NCBI RefSeq assembly: GCF_007666205.1
Contig: NZ_VDOR01000012.1
Location: 1-64,000 of the forward strand
Source: Kocuria palustris
GTDB lineage: Bacteria; Actinomycetota; Actinomycetes; Actinomycetales; Micrococcaceae
Direction of reading: 5' to 3'
DNA length: 64,000 nucleotides
Position 1 is the first letter of the stretch. The number at the start of each line of letters is the position of its first letter. Below the pieces are notes generated by a model. The model saw only the letters and a list, made by a program, of their open reading frames with translations, did no database searches and was not told where the DNA came from. Below are positions 10,014 to 17,940 of the stretch, one piece after another. Made by a program: the position numbers and the translations under genes.

Positions 10014-10759
10014 GCCAGCCCACCGGACCCCGGACGCCGCGCCCCGCCCTGAGCATCCGGGGCGTCTCCAAGACCTACCCGGGCGCCGATGCCCCCGCCC
10101 TCGACGACGTCTCGATGACCCTGCGCAAGGGCGAGGTGCTCGCCGTGCTGGGCCCGTCGGGCTCCGGCAAGTCCACGCTGCTGCGCGCGATCGCCGGCCT
10201 GGACACGATCGACTCCGGGACCGTCGAGGCGGGCAGCCCCGACGACCGGATCGCGGTCGTGTTCCAGTCCGCCGGACTGTTCCCCTGGCTGTCGGTCCGG
10301 GAGAACATCGCCCTCGGCGGGCGCTACCGCGCCAACCGCGATCGCTTCGACCCCGCCGAGGTGGATCGGCTGCTCGAGGTCCTGGGCCTGGCCGAGCTGG
10401 CCGGCGCCGCGGTCACCGAGCTCTCCGGCGGGCAGGCCCAGCGCGTGGCCGTCGGGCGCACCCTGGCCATCCAGCCGGACCTGCTGCTGCTGGACGAGCC
10501 CTTCTCCGCGCTCGACCCGGCGACCCGCCAGGACCTGCAGGTCTGGCTGCGGGACCTGGCCACGCAGCTCGAGCTGACGATCTTCCTGGTCACCCACGAC
10601 GTGGACGAGGCGATGGCCCTCGGCGACCGGATCGGCTTCTTCGGCGGGCCGGCCGGCTTCAGCCGCGAATGGGTCCCCGCCCGCGACGGCACCACAGCCG
10701 CCGAGATCATCGCCCACTACCGCGGCGGCGCCGACGCGCCCGGATCGTGGGTCATCTGA
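10010..10759 (+). CDS. ABC transporter ATP-binding protein (nitrate/sulfonate/taurine class)
   Basis: The ATPase subunit of an SsuB/TauB/NrtD-type importer, 249 residues. Walker A GPSGSGKST is at residues 48-56, followed by the Q-loop FQSAGLFPW, the signature LSGGQAQR, Walker B LLLLDEPFSALD and the switch VTHDVDEA. The Q-loop and DEPFSALDPATRQ wording is typical of this class. It starts by a 4-nt overlap with the preceding flavoprotein gene and ends one base into the next gene (TGATG), so the operon is tightly coupled. Substrate unknown. Confidence 0.92.
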   Translation: MSQPTGPRTPRPALSIRGVSKTYPGADAPALDDVSMTLRKGEVLAVLGPSGSGKSTLLRAIAGLDTIDSGTVEAGSPDDRIAVVFQSAGLFPWLSVRENIALGGRYRANRDRFDPAEVDRLLEVLGLAELAGAAVTELSGGQAQRVAVGRTLAIQPDLLLLDEPFSALDPATRQDLQVWLRDLATQLELTIFLVTHDVDEAMALGDRIGFFGGPAGFSREWVPARDGTTAAEIIAHYRGGADAPGSWVI

Positions 10760-11937
10760 TGACGGGCCGGGATCTGACCCGCCGCCGCCTGCTCGGCGCG
10801 GGCGCGGCCGGGCTGGGGCTGACGGGGCTGGCCTGGGGCGCCGGCTCGGCCTACACCTCCGCGCGCGAGCAGACCCTGGCCTCGGCGGATCCGTCCACGC
10901 CCGTGCGGGTGGGGTACCTGCCGATCACCGATGCGACCCCGCTGCTGATCGGGCACGCCAACGGCTACTACGAGCAGGCCGGGGTCCCGGTCGAGGCGCC
11001 GGTGCTCTTCCGCAGCTGGTCGTCGCTGGCCGAGGCCTTCCTGGCGGGTCAGGTCGACGTCATCCACCTCCTGATGCCCATGGCCCTCTACATGCGCTAC
11101 GGCCTGGAGGCCGACGTGCGGATCACCGCCTGGAACCACACCAACGGCTCGGCGCTGACCGTGCGCCCCGACGTCCCGGACCTGCAGGGCCTGGCCGGCG
11201 AGTCGATCGCGATCCCGGCCTGGTGGTCCGTGCACAACGTGGTCGTGCAGAAGATGCTGCGCGGTGCCGGGCTCACCCCGATCATGCGCCGCACCCCCTC
11301 GGCCGGCGAGGGGACCGTGCAGCTGCTGCCCATGGCCCCGGCGGACATGCTCCCGGCGCTGAACAACGGGGTGATCGGCGGCTACACGGTCGCCGATCCC
11401 TTCAACGCGGCCGCCGAGGCGCAGTCCGTGGGCGGGATCCGGCGCTTCCTGGGCGACTCGTGGCGCGATCACGTGTGCTGCGTGACCATGATGCGCGGGG
11501 ACCTGCTGCGCCGGCGCCCCGAGCAGGCCGCCGGGTTCATGGACGGGCTGGTCCGCGCCCAGGCCTGGTCGCGCGGCAACCGCCCGGAGGCCGCCGCGAT
11601 CCTGGCCGAGCGCTACCTCCCGCAGCCGCGGCCGGTGATCCTCACGGCCCTGACCCACGACCAGGCCCACGCCGAGGTCACGGTCCACCCGCCCTGGCAC
11701 GGCGAGCGCATCGACTTCCGCCCCTGGCCCTTCGCCTCGACGACCGAGCTGCTGGTGCGCTCCATGCAGGAGACCGTGGTCGACGCGCCGTCCGACTTCC
11801 TGCAGGGACTGGATCCGGCCCGGGCCCACGAGGAGCTGGTCGACGACCGGCTGGTCCGTGAGAGCATCCGACGAGCCGGGGGGCTCGAGGCCTTCGGCCT
11901 GTCCTCGACCGAGCGCACCGAGGAGTTCAGCGCATGA
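10759..11937 (+). CDS. ABC transporter substrate-binding protein, Tat-exported (SsuA/NMT1-like)
   Basis: The 392-residue periplasmic-type binding protein of the importer. A twin-arginine signal is evident: RDLTRRRLLGAGAAGLGLTG (residues 4-23). The body has NMT1/SsuA-like segments, such as VRVGYLPITDATPLLIGHANGYYEQAGVPVEA-type (written in part) and DVIHLLMPMALYMRYG. There is no lipobox Cys after the hydrophobic stretch, so it may be released or signal-anchored. Tat export implies folding, perhaps with a bound cofactor or metal, before secretion. The start shares one base with the previous stop. Confidence 0.9.
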   Translation: MTGRDLTRRRLLGAGAAGLGLTGLAWGAGSAYTSAREQTLASADPSTPVRVGYLPITDATPLLIGHANGYYEQAGVPVEAPVLFRSWSSLAEAFLAGQVDVIHLLMPMALYMRYGLEADVRITAWNHTNGSALTVRPDVPDLQGLAGESIAIPAWWSVHNVVVQKMLRGAGLTPIMRRTPSAGEGTVQLLPMAPADMLPALNNGVIGGYTVADPFNAAAEAQSVGGIRRFLGDSWRDHVCCVTMMRGDLLRRRPEQAAGFMDGLVRAQAWSRGNRPEAAAILAERYLPQPRPVILTALTHDQAHAEVTVHPPWHGERIDFRPWPFASTTELLVRSMQETVVDAPSDFLQGLDPARAHEELVDDRLVRESIRRAGGLEAFGLSSTERTEEFSA

Positions 11938-12860
11938 GCAGCACGGCACCCGGCCCCGGCAGGAGCACGGACCTCGACGACGACCGCCCCGCCTCCGCCT
12001 CCGCCTCCCGCGGGCGGAGCGCAGGCACGGGCGAGGACGCCTCCGCCGCGGACCTCGATGCCCAGGGCCGCCGCGGCCCGGTGCGCCGCCGCCGCGCCCC
12101 GCAGGGCCCGTCCCGGGCCGTGCGCTGGGGCTGGGGGCTGTTCGGGCTCATCGTCACGATCGCGGTGTGGTGGGCGTTCACCCATGCGGCGGCCGGTGCG
12201 AACTCCATGATCGCGGCCTTCCAGCCCGAGCGCCTGCCCGGCGCGATCGGCTCGCTGTGGGAGCGCGGCGTGATCCTGCAGGACACCGCCACGAGCCTGT
12301 GGCGGCTGATCTGCGGGATGGCGATCGCAGCGGCCGTCGGCTTCCCGCTGGGGCTGCTGATCGGCTCCTCCGCCCGGTTCCGGTGGTCGTCGACGCCTCC
12401 CGTCCAGTTCCTGCGCATGGTCTCGCCGCTGTCCTGGGCGCCTGTCGCGGTGGCCCTGTTCGGCGTGGGGCACGCGCCCGTGATCTTCCTTGTCGCGATC
12501 GCGGCGATCTGGCCGGTCGCCATGAACACGGCCTCCGGCGTGGCCGCCCTGGATCCGCTGCACCTCCAGGTGGCCCGCACCCTGGGGGCCACCCGCCCCG
12601 AGATCCTGCGCACCGTCGTGCTGCCGAGCATCCGCCCGTTCACGATGACGGGCGTGCGGCTGGCCCTGGGCATCGCGTGGGTGGTCATCGTCCCCGCCGA
12701 GATGCTCGGCGTCTCCTCGGGACTGGGCTACGAGATCCTCAACGCCCGCGACCGCCTCGCCTACGACGAGATGCTCGTCGTCATCCTGGTCATCGGGCTC
12801 ATCGGCATCGCCCTGGACTCACTGGCCCAGTGGATCCTGCGCGACCGCTCGCGGGGCTGA
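11934..12860 (+). CDS. ABC transporter permease (SsuC/TauC-like)
   Basis: The membrane subunit of the same importer, 308 residues. A long polar N-terminus (about 1-60, rich in Asp, Arg, Ala) precedes about six TM helices. The EAA-type cytoplasmic loop that contacts the ATPase is seen as ARTLGATRPEILRTVVLPSIRP. The start overlaps the binding-protein stop by ATGA, completing an order of flavoprotein-ATPase-binding protein-permease. Confidence 0.92.
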   Translation: MSSTAPGPGRSTDLDDDRPASASASRGRSAGTGEDASAADLDAQGRRGPVRRRRAPQGPSRAVRWGWGLFGLIVTIAVWWAFTHAAAGANSMIAAFQPERLPGAIGSLWERGVILQDTATSLWRLICGMAIAAAVGFPLGLLIGSSARFRWSSTPPVQFLRMVSPLSWAPVAVALFGVGHAPVIFLVAIAAIWPVAMNTASGVAALDPLHLQVARTLGATRPEILRTVVLPSIRPFTMTGVRLALGIAWVVIVPAEMLGVSSGLGYEILNARDRLAYDEMLVVILVIGLIGIALDSLAQWILRDRSRG

Positions 12861-12864
12861 GCCC

Positions 12865-13527
12865 GTGGACCTCGCGCAGCTGCCCGGGCTCGCCCTGATC
12901 TGGTGCGTGGCCGTGTCCGCTCCCGGGCCGGACATGGTCCTGGTGCTCCAGCAGTCCATCGCCCGCTCGCGCCGGGCGGGGCTGCTCGCGGCGGCGGGCG
13001 TCACCACCGGGGCGACCGTCTGGCTGATGGGCGCCCTGTTCGGGCTCTCGGCGCTGCTGCAGGCGCTGCCGTGGCTCATGGCGTGGCTCGAGCTGCTCGG
13101 CGGCCTCCTTCTCGTCGTGATCGGAGCCACCGGCCTGCGCTCCTGGCGGGCCGCGCGGCGGGAGCGCGCGGTCCGGGATGTCACGGATGCCGCCCCGGCG
13201 CCGGCTCCGACGGCCTCGTCCTCCCGCGCGTTCCTGCGCGGACTGGCCACCAACCTGTCCAACCCGAAGGCCCTCGTGTTCTTCGGGGCGATCTTCACCC
13301 CGTTCCTCACCGGCCGGATCCTCAGCCTCGAGACCGCGATCGTCGTGGCGGTCCTGATCCTGCTGACCGCCGGATGGTTCTGCCTGGTGGCCATCACGGC
13401 CTCGGCGCCGCGCTTCGCCCCGGTGATCGACCGCTTCCGCTCGGGCTTCGACGTCGTGGCGAGCTGCTTCTTCGTCGCGGTCGGCCTGGGGTTCGTGCTC
13501 ACCGCGCTCGTGCATCTGCTCGGCTGA
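12865..13527 (+). CDS. LysE/RhtB-family amino acid or metabolite exporter
   Basis: A 220-residue integral membrane protein of the LysE/RhtB superfamily, with about six TM helices. The N-terminal signature SAPGPDMVLVLQQSI-like and GVTTGATVWLMGA are characteristic, and NLSNPKALVFFGA is the conserved middle motif. A polar insert at about residues 100-118 separates TM3 and TM4. The start is GTG at 12865, 4 nt after the permease stop, with only a weak ribosome site. It is probably co-transcribed with the importer operon and could export a breakdown product of the imported compound; the substrate is not known. Confidence 0.85.
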   Translation: MDLAQLPGLALIWCVAVSAPGPDMVLVLQQSIARSRRAGLLAAAGVTTGATVWLMGALFGLSALLQALPWLMAWLELLGGLLLVVIGATGLRSWRAARRERAVRDVTDAAPAPAPTASSSRAFLRGLATNLSNPKALVFFGAIFTPFLTGRILSLETAIVVAVLILLTAGWFCLVAITASAPRFAPVIDRFRSGFDVVASCFFVAVGLGFVLTALVHLLG

Positions 13528-13596
13528 GGCCGCCGCCCTCCGGTCGCAGCGCACCCGCGGCGCAGGCCGGCCGAGCACCCGGTCTCGCAGCGGGGC

Positions 13597-13602
13597 TACT
13601 CT
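13597..13602 (+). promoter_or_regulatory. Candidate -10 box of the uracil permease gene
   Basis: TACTCT fits TAnnnT and would give a leader of about 57 nt, with AGGAG 8 nt before the ATG at 13666. Confidence 0.45.
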
Positions 13603-13665
13603 GGTCGGCGATCATCGCCCGGCCAGCCGCGGCCGCGCCCCGCTCCCCCACCAGGAGATCGCCCC

Positions 13666-15126
13666 ATGAGCAGCTCCGCTCCCCGCCCTGATCGGCACCC
13701 TGATCGGCACGGCGCCGAGACCGCGGCGGCCGGGACCGGAACGGCCGAGGCCCCCTCGGCGGGCGGCTCCGCCGATCGCGGCCTCCTGGCCCGCGCCGGG
13801 CTGGCCTGGTCGCTGCACGGCGACGGCCGCGGCGTCGCGCCCGGGGCCGTGGTCCATCCGCAGGAGCGGCTGTCGTGGCCGCGGACTATCGGCATCGGCG
13901 CCCAGCACGTCGTGGCGATGTTCGGCGCGACCTTCCTGGTGCCGCTGATCACCGGGTTCCCGCCGTCGACCACGCTGTTCTTCTCCGGCATCGGCACGAT
14001 CCTCTTCCTCGTGATCACCCGGGGACTGGTGCCGTCGTACCTGGGCTCCTCGTTCGCGTTCATCGCCCCGATCTCCGCGGCCATCGGCCAGTACGGGCCC
14101 GGCGGCGCCCTGGGCGGCGTCGTCATGGCCGGCGCCGCGCTGCTCCTGATCGGCGTGCTCGTGCAGCTGCTGGGCGCGCGCTGGCTCTCGGCGCTCATGC
14201 CGCCGCTGGTCACCGGCACGATCGTGGCGCTGATCGGCTTCAACCTGGCCCCGGCGGCCAAGGACAACTTCATGCGCGCGCCCACCACGGCGCTGGTGAC
14301 CCTGCTGGCCATCGTCCTGACCTCGGTGCTCTTCCGCGGCATCCTGGGTCGCCTGTCGATCCTGGTGGGTGTCGTGATCGGCTACCTCACCGCCGTCCTG
14401 CGCGGCGAGGTCGACTTCTCGGCGATCGGCGCCGCGTGGGAGGCCGAGGGGCTGGTGGGGCTGCCGCAGTTCCACGCCCCGGAGTTCCATGTCTCGCTGA
14501 TCGGGCTGTTCGTGCCGGTCATCCTGGTGCTCGTGGCCGAGAACATCGGGCATGTGAAGTCCGTCGGGCTGATGACCCAGCAGGACCTCGACCCGCTGCT
14601 CGGGCGCACGATCATGTCCGACGGGCTGGCCACGGTGCTCGCCGGCTCCGGCGGCGGCTCCGGCACCACGACCTATGCCGAGAACATCGGCGTCATGGCG
14701 GCCACCAAGGTCTACTCGACGGCGGCGTACTGGGTGGCCGCGATCGTGGCCCTGCTGCTGTCGTTCCTCCCCGTCTTCGGCGCCGCGATCGCGACCGTGC
14801 CCGCGGGCGTGCTGGGCGGGGCGGCCACGGTCCTCTACGGCATGATCGGCATGCTCGGCGTGCGCATCTGGGTGCAGAACCGCGTGGACTTCTCCCACCC
14901 CGTGAACCTCACGACGGCCGCCGTGGCCATGATCATCGGCATCGCCGACTACACCTGGGATGCGTTCGGCATCCAGTTCGCGGGCATCGCCCTGGGCACC
15001 GCGGCGACGCTGATCGTCTTCCACGGGATGCGCGGCATCGCCCTGCGGCGCGGGACCGCCGGCGGCGACCCGCTGACCCCGGACGCCGCGGCGGGTCCGC
15101 ACGAGCAGGTCTCGGGCCTGGGCTGA
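13666..15126 (+). CDS. uraA: NCS2-family uracil/xanthine permease (UraA-like)
   Basis: Proton-coupled uptake of uracil or a related base. The 486-residue protein has about 65 polar residues at the N-terminus, then some 14 TM segments. Family landmarks are GIGAQHVVAMFGATFLVP near residue 82, the substrate-binding AENIGHVKSVGL (with the conserved Glu) near 285, and GGSGTTTYAENIGVMAATKVYS near 325, which is typical of the uracil branch. The ATG at 13666 follows AGGAG. It is monocistronic and convergent with the next gene. Pyrimidine salvage genes are not adjacent, so the precise base is inferred from family only. Confidence 0.9.
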   Translation: MSSSAPRPDRHPDRHGAETAAAGTGTAEAPSAGGSADRGLLARAGLAWSLHGDGRGVAPGAVVHPQERLSWPRTIGIGAQHVVAMFGATFLVPLITGFPPSTTLFFSGIGTILFLVITRGLVPSYLGSSFAFIAPISAAIGQYGPGGALGGVVMAGAALLLIGVLVQLLGARWLSALMPPLVTGTIVALIGFNLAPAAKDNFMRAPTTALVTLLAIVLTSVLFRGILGRLSILVGVVIGYLTAVLRGEVDFSAIGAAWEAEGLVGLPQFHAPEFHVSLIGLFVPVILVLVAENIGHVKSVGLMTQQDLDPLLGRTIMSDGLATVLAGSGGGSGTTTYAENIGVMAATKVYSTAAYWVAAIVALLLSFLPVFGAAIATVPAGVLGGAATVLYGMIGMLGVRIWVQNRVDFSHPVNLTTAAVAMIIGIADYTWDAFGIQFAGIALGTAATLIVFHGMRGIALRRGTAGGDPLTPDAAAGPHEQVSGLG

Positions 15127-15150
15127 GTCCCGGGGCCGCGGCGAGGCGGC

Positions 15151-16230
15151 TCAGCCGCGGGTGCGCAGCTGCCCGCGCTGATCCAGCACGCGGCGCACGG
15201 CCACGACGTCGACCTCGGCCACCGTGGGCGGGGTCCACTGCGGGTCGTCCTCCTTGTCGACCATCGCGCAGCGCACGCCCTCGGCGAAGTCCGGGGAGGC
15301 GACCGTGTCGGCGGCCAGGGCCAGCTCACGCTCGAGGCACTCGGTCAGCGACTCGGCCTCGGCCCCGCGCTCGAGCAGCTCCCACGTGCGCACGAGCGAC
15401 GTGGGCGACGCCCCCTCCAGGTCCTCCGCCGGCGCCCTGACGAGCACCTCGCCCAGGGTGTCGGCGCCGTAGACGTCCTCGATCTCGTCCCAGCGCTCGG
15501 GCAGCTCGGCCTCGGGGATGCCGTCGTTCTCGCCCGGCCCCGCGCAGTGCTCGGCGACGGCCGCGGCGACCCCGTCGCTGATCACGGCCTCCGTGAAGGC
15601 CTCCAGCCGCGAGCTCGGGACGAAGTTGTCCGCCAGGCCGACGGCCAGGGCGTCGGCGCCCGAGAGGCGTGCCCCGGTCAGCCCCAGCCAGCGTCCGACG
15701 GCCAGCGAGGGCCCGCGGCCCAGCAGGGAGACCCGCGGCAGGAACCACGAGGCGCCGATGTCCGGGAAGAAGCCGATCGCCGCCTCCGGCATGGCCATCA
15801 CGGTGTCGTCCGTGACGATGCGGTGCGAGCCGTGGACCGACAGGCCCATGCCGCCGCCCATCGTGATCCCCTGCATGATCGCGACGAACGGCTTGGGGTA
15901 CCGGGCGATGAGCGCGTCGACCGTGTACTCGTCGGCGAAGGCGCTCACCGCGTCCCCGTGCCGGTCGTCGAGCACGGCCTCGCGGATCTGGCGGATGTCG
16001 CCGCCGGCGCAGAACGCGCGCGGGGACGAGGACGTGATCAGCACCTGGGTGACGGCGTCGTCGTCCTGCCAGGCCCACAGGGTCTCCAAGAGGTCCCGGT
16101 ACATGCGCGCGGTCAGAGCGTTGAGGGCCTTGGGGCGGTCCAGCGTGATCACGCCGGTGCCGCCGCGCACCTCGGTGCGGACGTGCTGCTCGGGGTCGGG
16201 TGCGGGTTCGGTCGCGGGGGTCTGCGTCAT
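15151..16230 (-). CDS. Enoyl-CoA hydratase/isomerase family protein (3-hydroxyisobutyryl-CoA hydrolase-like)
   Basis: A 359-residue crotonase-fold enzyme. The oxyanion-hole segments SPRAFCAGGDIRQIRE and MQGITMGGGMGLSVHGSHRI, and the catalytic-region MPEAAIGFFPDIGASWFLPR, follow the 3-hydroxyisobutyryl-CoA hydrolase pattern (valine degradation) better than simple hydratases. The length (about 350 rather than 260) fits as well. The ATG at 16230 is chosen over a GTG three codons upstream, because a TACAGT -10 box sits 7 nt before it, as in other leaderless genes here. No other valine pathway genes are adjacent. Confidence 0.85.
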   Translation of the reverse strand: MTQTPATEPAPDPEQHVRTEVRGGTGVITLDRPKALNALTARMYRDLLETLWAWQDDDAVTQVLITSSSPRAFCAGGDIRQIREAVLDDRHGDAVSAFADEYTVDALIARYPKPFVAIMQGITMGGGMGLSVHGSHRIVTDDTVMAMPEAAIGFFPDIGASWFLPRVSLLGRGPSLAVGRWLGLTGARLSGADALAVGLADNFVPSSRLEAFTEAVISDGVAAAVAEHCAGPGENDGIPEAELPERWDEIEDVYGADTLGEVLVRAPAEDLEGASPTSLVRTWELLERGAEAESLTECLERELALAADTVASPDFAEGVRCAMVDKEDDPQWTPPTVAEVDVVAVRRVLDQRGQLRTRG

Positions 16231-16243
16231 GGTCCCCACTGTA
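16231..16243 (-). promoter_or_regulatory. Leaderless-type promoter of the enoyl-CoA hydratase family gene
   Basis: On the minus strand TACAGT (16243-16238) is followed by 7 nt and the ATG at 16230. No Shine-Dalgarno is present. Confidence 0.6.
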
Positions 16244-16366
16244 GGAGCGGCCCGGCTCGCGCAGGAGACTCCGCCCCGCGGTTGCCGCCCCTGTCATCGG
16301 CGCCGGCCCCGCCTCCTTCTGCCGGCACCGTCCGCCGGCCCGGCCGCGGGGCCCGCGCCGCGGTCC

Positions 16367-17746
16367 TCAGCCGATCAGCCGGCCCTTCATCTCCGGCAGC
16401 AGCAGCCCCGCGATCGCCGCGACGGCGAAGGCCGCGGAGAACACCCCGAAGACCACCGGCATGCCGCCTGCCGCGAACATCACGGGCACGGTCAGGGGAG
16501 CCAGGATCGAAGCGATGCGCCCCACCCCCGCGGCCAGCCCGGTCCCCGTCCCGCGCACGGAGGTGGGGTACAGCTCGGGCCCGATCGCGTAGAGCGTGCC
16601 CCACGCGCCGAGGTTGAAGAAGGACAGGCAGCACCCGGCCGCGATGACCGCGGCCTCGGAGCCGGCCAGACCGAAGCCGATGGCCGAGGCGGCCGAGCCC
16701 GCCAGGAAGATCACCAGGGTCACGCGCCGGCCCAGCACCTCGATCAGCCAGGCCGCCATCGCATAGCCGGGCAGCTGGGCCAGGGTGATGATGAGGGTGA
16801 AGCCGAACGAGCGCACCAGGCTGTAGCCCTGCTCCACGAGCAGCGACGGGATCCACGTGAACGCCCCGTAGTACGCGAGGTTGATGCAGAACCACACCGT
16901 CCACAGGGCGAGCGTGCGCCGCCGCAGCCCGGGGGCGAAGATCGACGTCGGCTGCCCCTCGGCGGCGGGGTCCTGCGCCTCGGCGGCCCGGCTCCCAGCG
17001 GCCCGGGCCTCCGCCGCGCGGGGGCCGGACTCGCCGGGCTCAGGGGCGCAGCGCCGCCCGCCGTCGGTCTCGAAGTCGCGCACGACCCGCTCGGCCTCGT
17101 CGTGGCGCCCCCTGGACTCCAGGAAGCGCACCGACTCGGGCAGCCCGAACCGGACCACGAGGGCGTAGAGGGCGGGCACCGCGCCGAGGGCGAGCGCCCA
17201 GCGCCAGCCGGAGTCCGAGGCCGCGACGACGAAGTAGCCGATCACTGCGGCGGCGATCCAGCCCAGGGCCCAGAAGGCCTCGAGCCACACGACCACGCGC
17301 CCGCGGATGCGCCGCGGCGCGAACTCCGAGACCAGGGTGGAGGCCACCGGCAGCTCCGAGCCGAGGCCGAGCCCCACGATGAAGCGCAGGACCAGCAGCG
17401 CGCCCACGGAGGCCACGAGCGCGCTGGCCCCCGTGGCCAGCCCGTACACGAGCAGGGTCAGGCTGAACACGGCGCGGCGTCCGATGCGATCGGCCAGCAG
17501 CCCGCCCAGGCTCGCGCCCAGCGCCATGCCCAGGAAGCCCGCCGAGATGATCCACGACTTCGTCTGCCCGTCCAGGCCCCACTGCTGGCCCAGGGCCGCG
17601 ATGACGAAGGAGATCAGCCCGACGTCCATGGCATCCAGCGCCCACCCGATGCCGGAGGCGCCGAGCAGCCGCCGGTGGCGCCCGTTGAACGGCAGCTCGT
17701 CGAGCCGCTCGGTGCGGGTGGGGGCGGTGATGCTCTGTGTGCTCAT
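16367..17746 (-). CDS. MFS transporter (sugar/aromatic-acid:H+ symporter type)
   Basis: A 459-residue, 12-TM major facilitator. Residues about 35-60 (GWALDAMDVGLISFVIAAL) and the loop motif GGLLADRIGRRAVF are typical of the metabolite:H+ symporter/SV2-like branch. The second-half PELYPTSVRGTGTGLAAGVGR is the conserved MFS loop of that branch. A 45-residue hydrophilic central loop rich in Ala, Glu and Pro (about 225-270) separates the halves. The start at 17746 is followed by MSTQSITAPTRTERLDELPF, a usual amphipathic N-terminus. Substrate unknown. Confidence 0.87.
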   Translation of the reverse strand: MSTQSITAPTRTERLDELPFNGRHRRLLGASGIGWALDAMDVGLISFVIAALGQQWGLDGQTKSWIISAGFLGMALGASLGGLLADRIGRRAVFSLTLLVYGLATGASALVASVGALLVLRFIVGLGLGSELPVASTLVSEFAPRRIRGRVVVWLEAFWALGWIAAAVIGYFVVAASDSGWRWALALGAVPALYALVVRFGLPESVRFLESRGRHDEAERVVRDFETDGGRRCAPEPGESGPRAAEARAAGSRAAEAQDPAAEGQPTSIFAPGLRRRTLALWTVWFCINLAYYGAFTWIPSLLVEQGYSLVRSFGFTLIITLAQLPGYAMAAWLIEVLGRRVTLVIFLAGSAASAIGFGLAGSEAAVIAAGCCLSFFNLGAWGTLYAIGPELYPTSVRGTGTGLAAGVGRIASILAPLTVPVMFAAGGMPVVFGVFSAAFAVAAIAGLLLPEMKGRLIG

Positions 17747-17940
17747 CTCTCGGCTCTCGTGCGGGCCCGCGGACGCAAGCGTCCCGGGCGCGGTTCGGTG
17801 GGGTGCGGAAGGGGGATCGGCGGGGGCCCGGGCGGGATGCCGACGCGGCGCGGCGGCCGCCCGATGTCGCGGCGGCCCTGCGGAGCCGCTGCGACGGCCG
17901 AGCGCTGCCGGCCCGGTGCCGCGCGCTCGGCCGGAGGGAC
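17747..17940. other. Intergenic stretch between ABC ATPase and MFS gene
   Basis: About 190 nt of very GC-rich DNA. I see no convincing promoter, hairpin or small gene. Confidence 0.4.
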
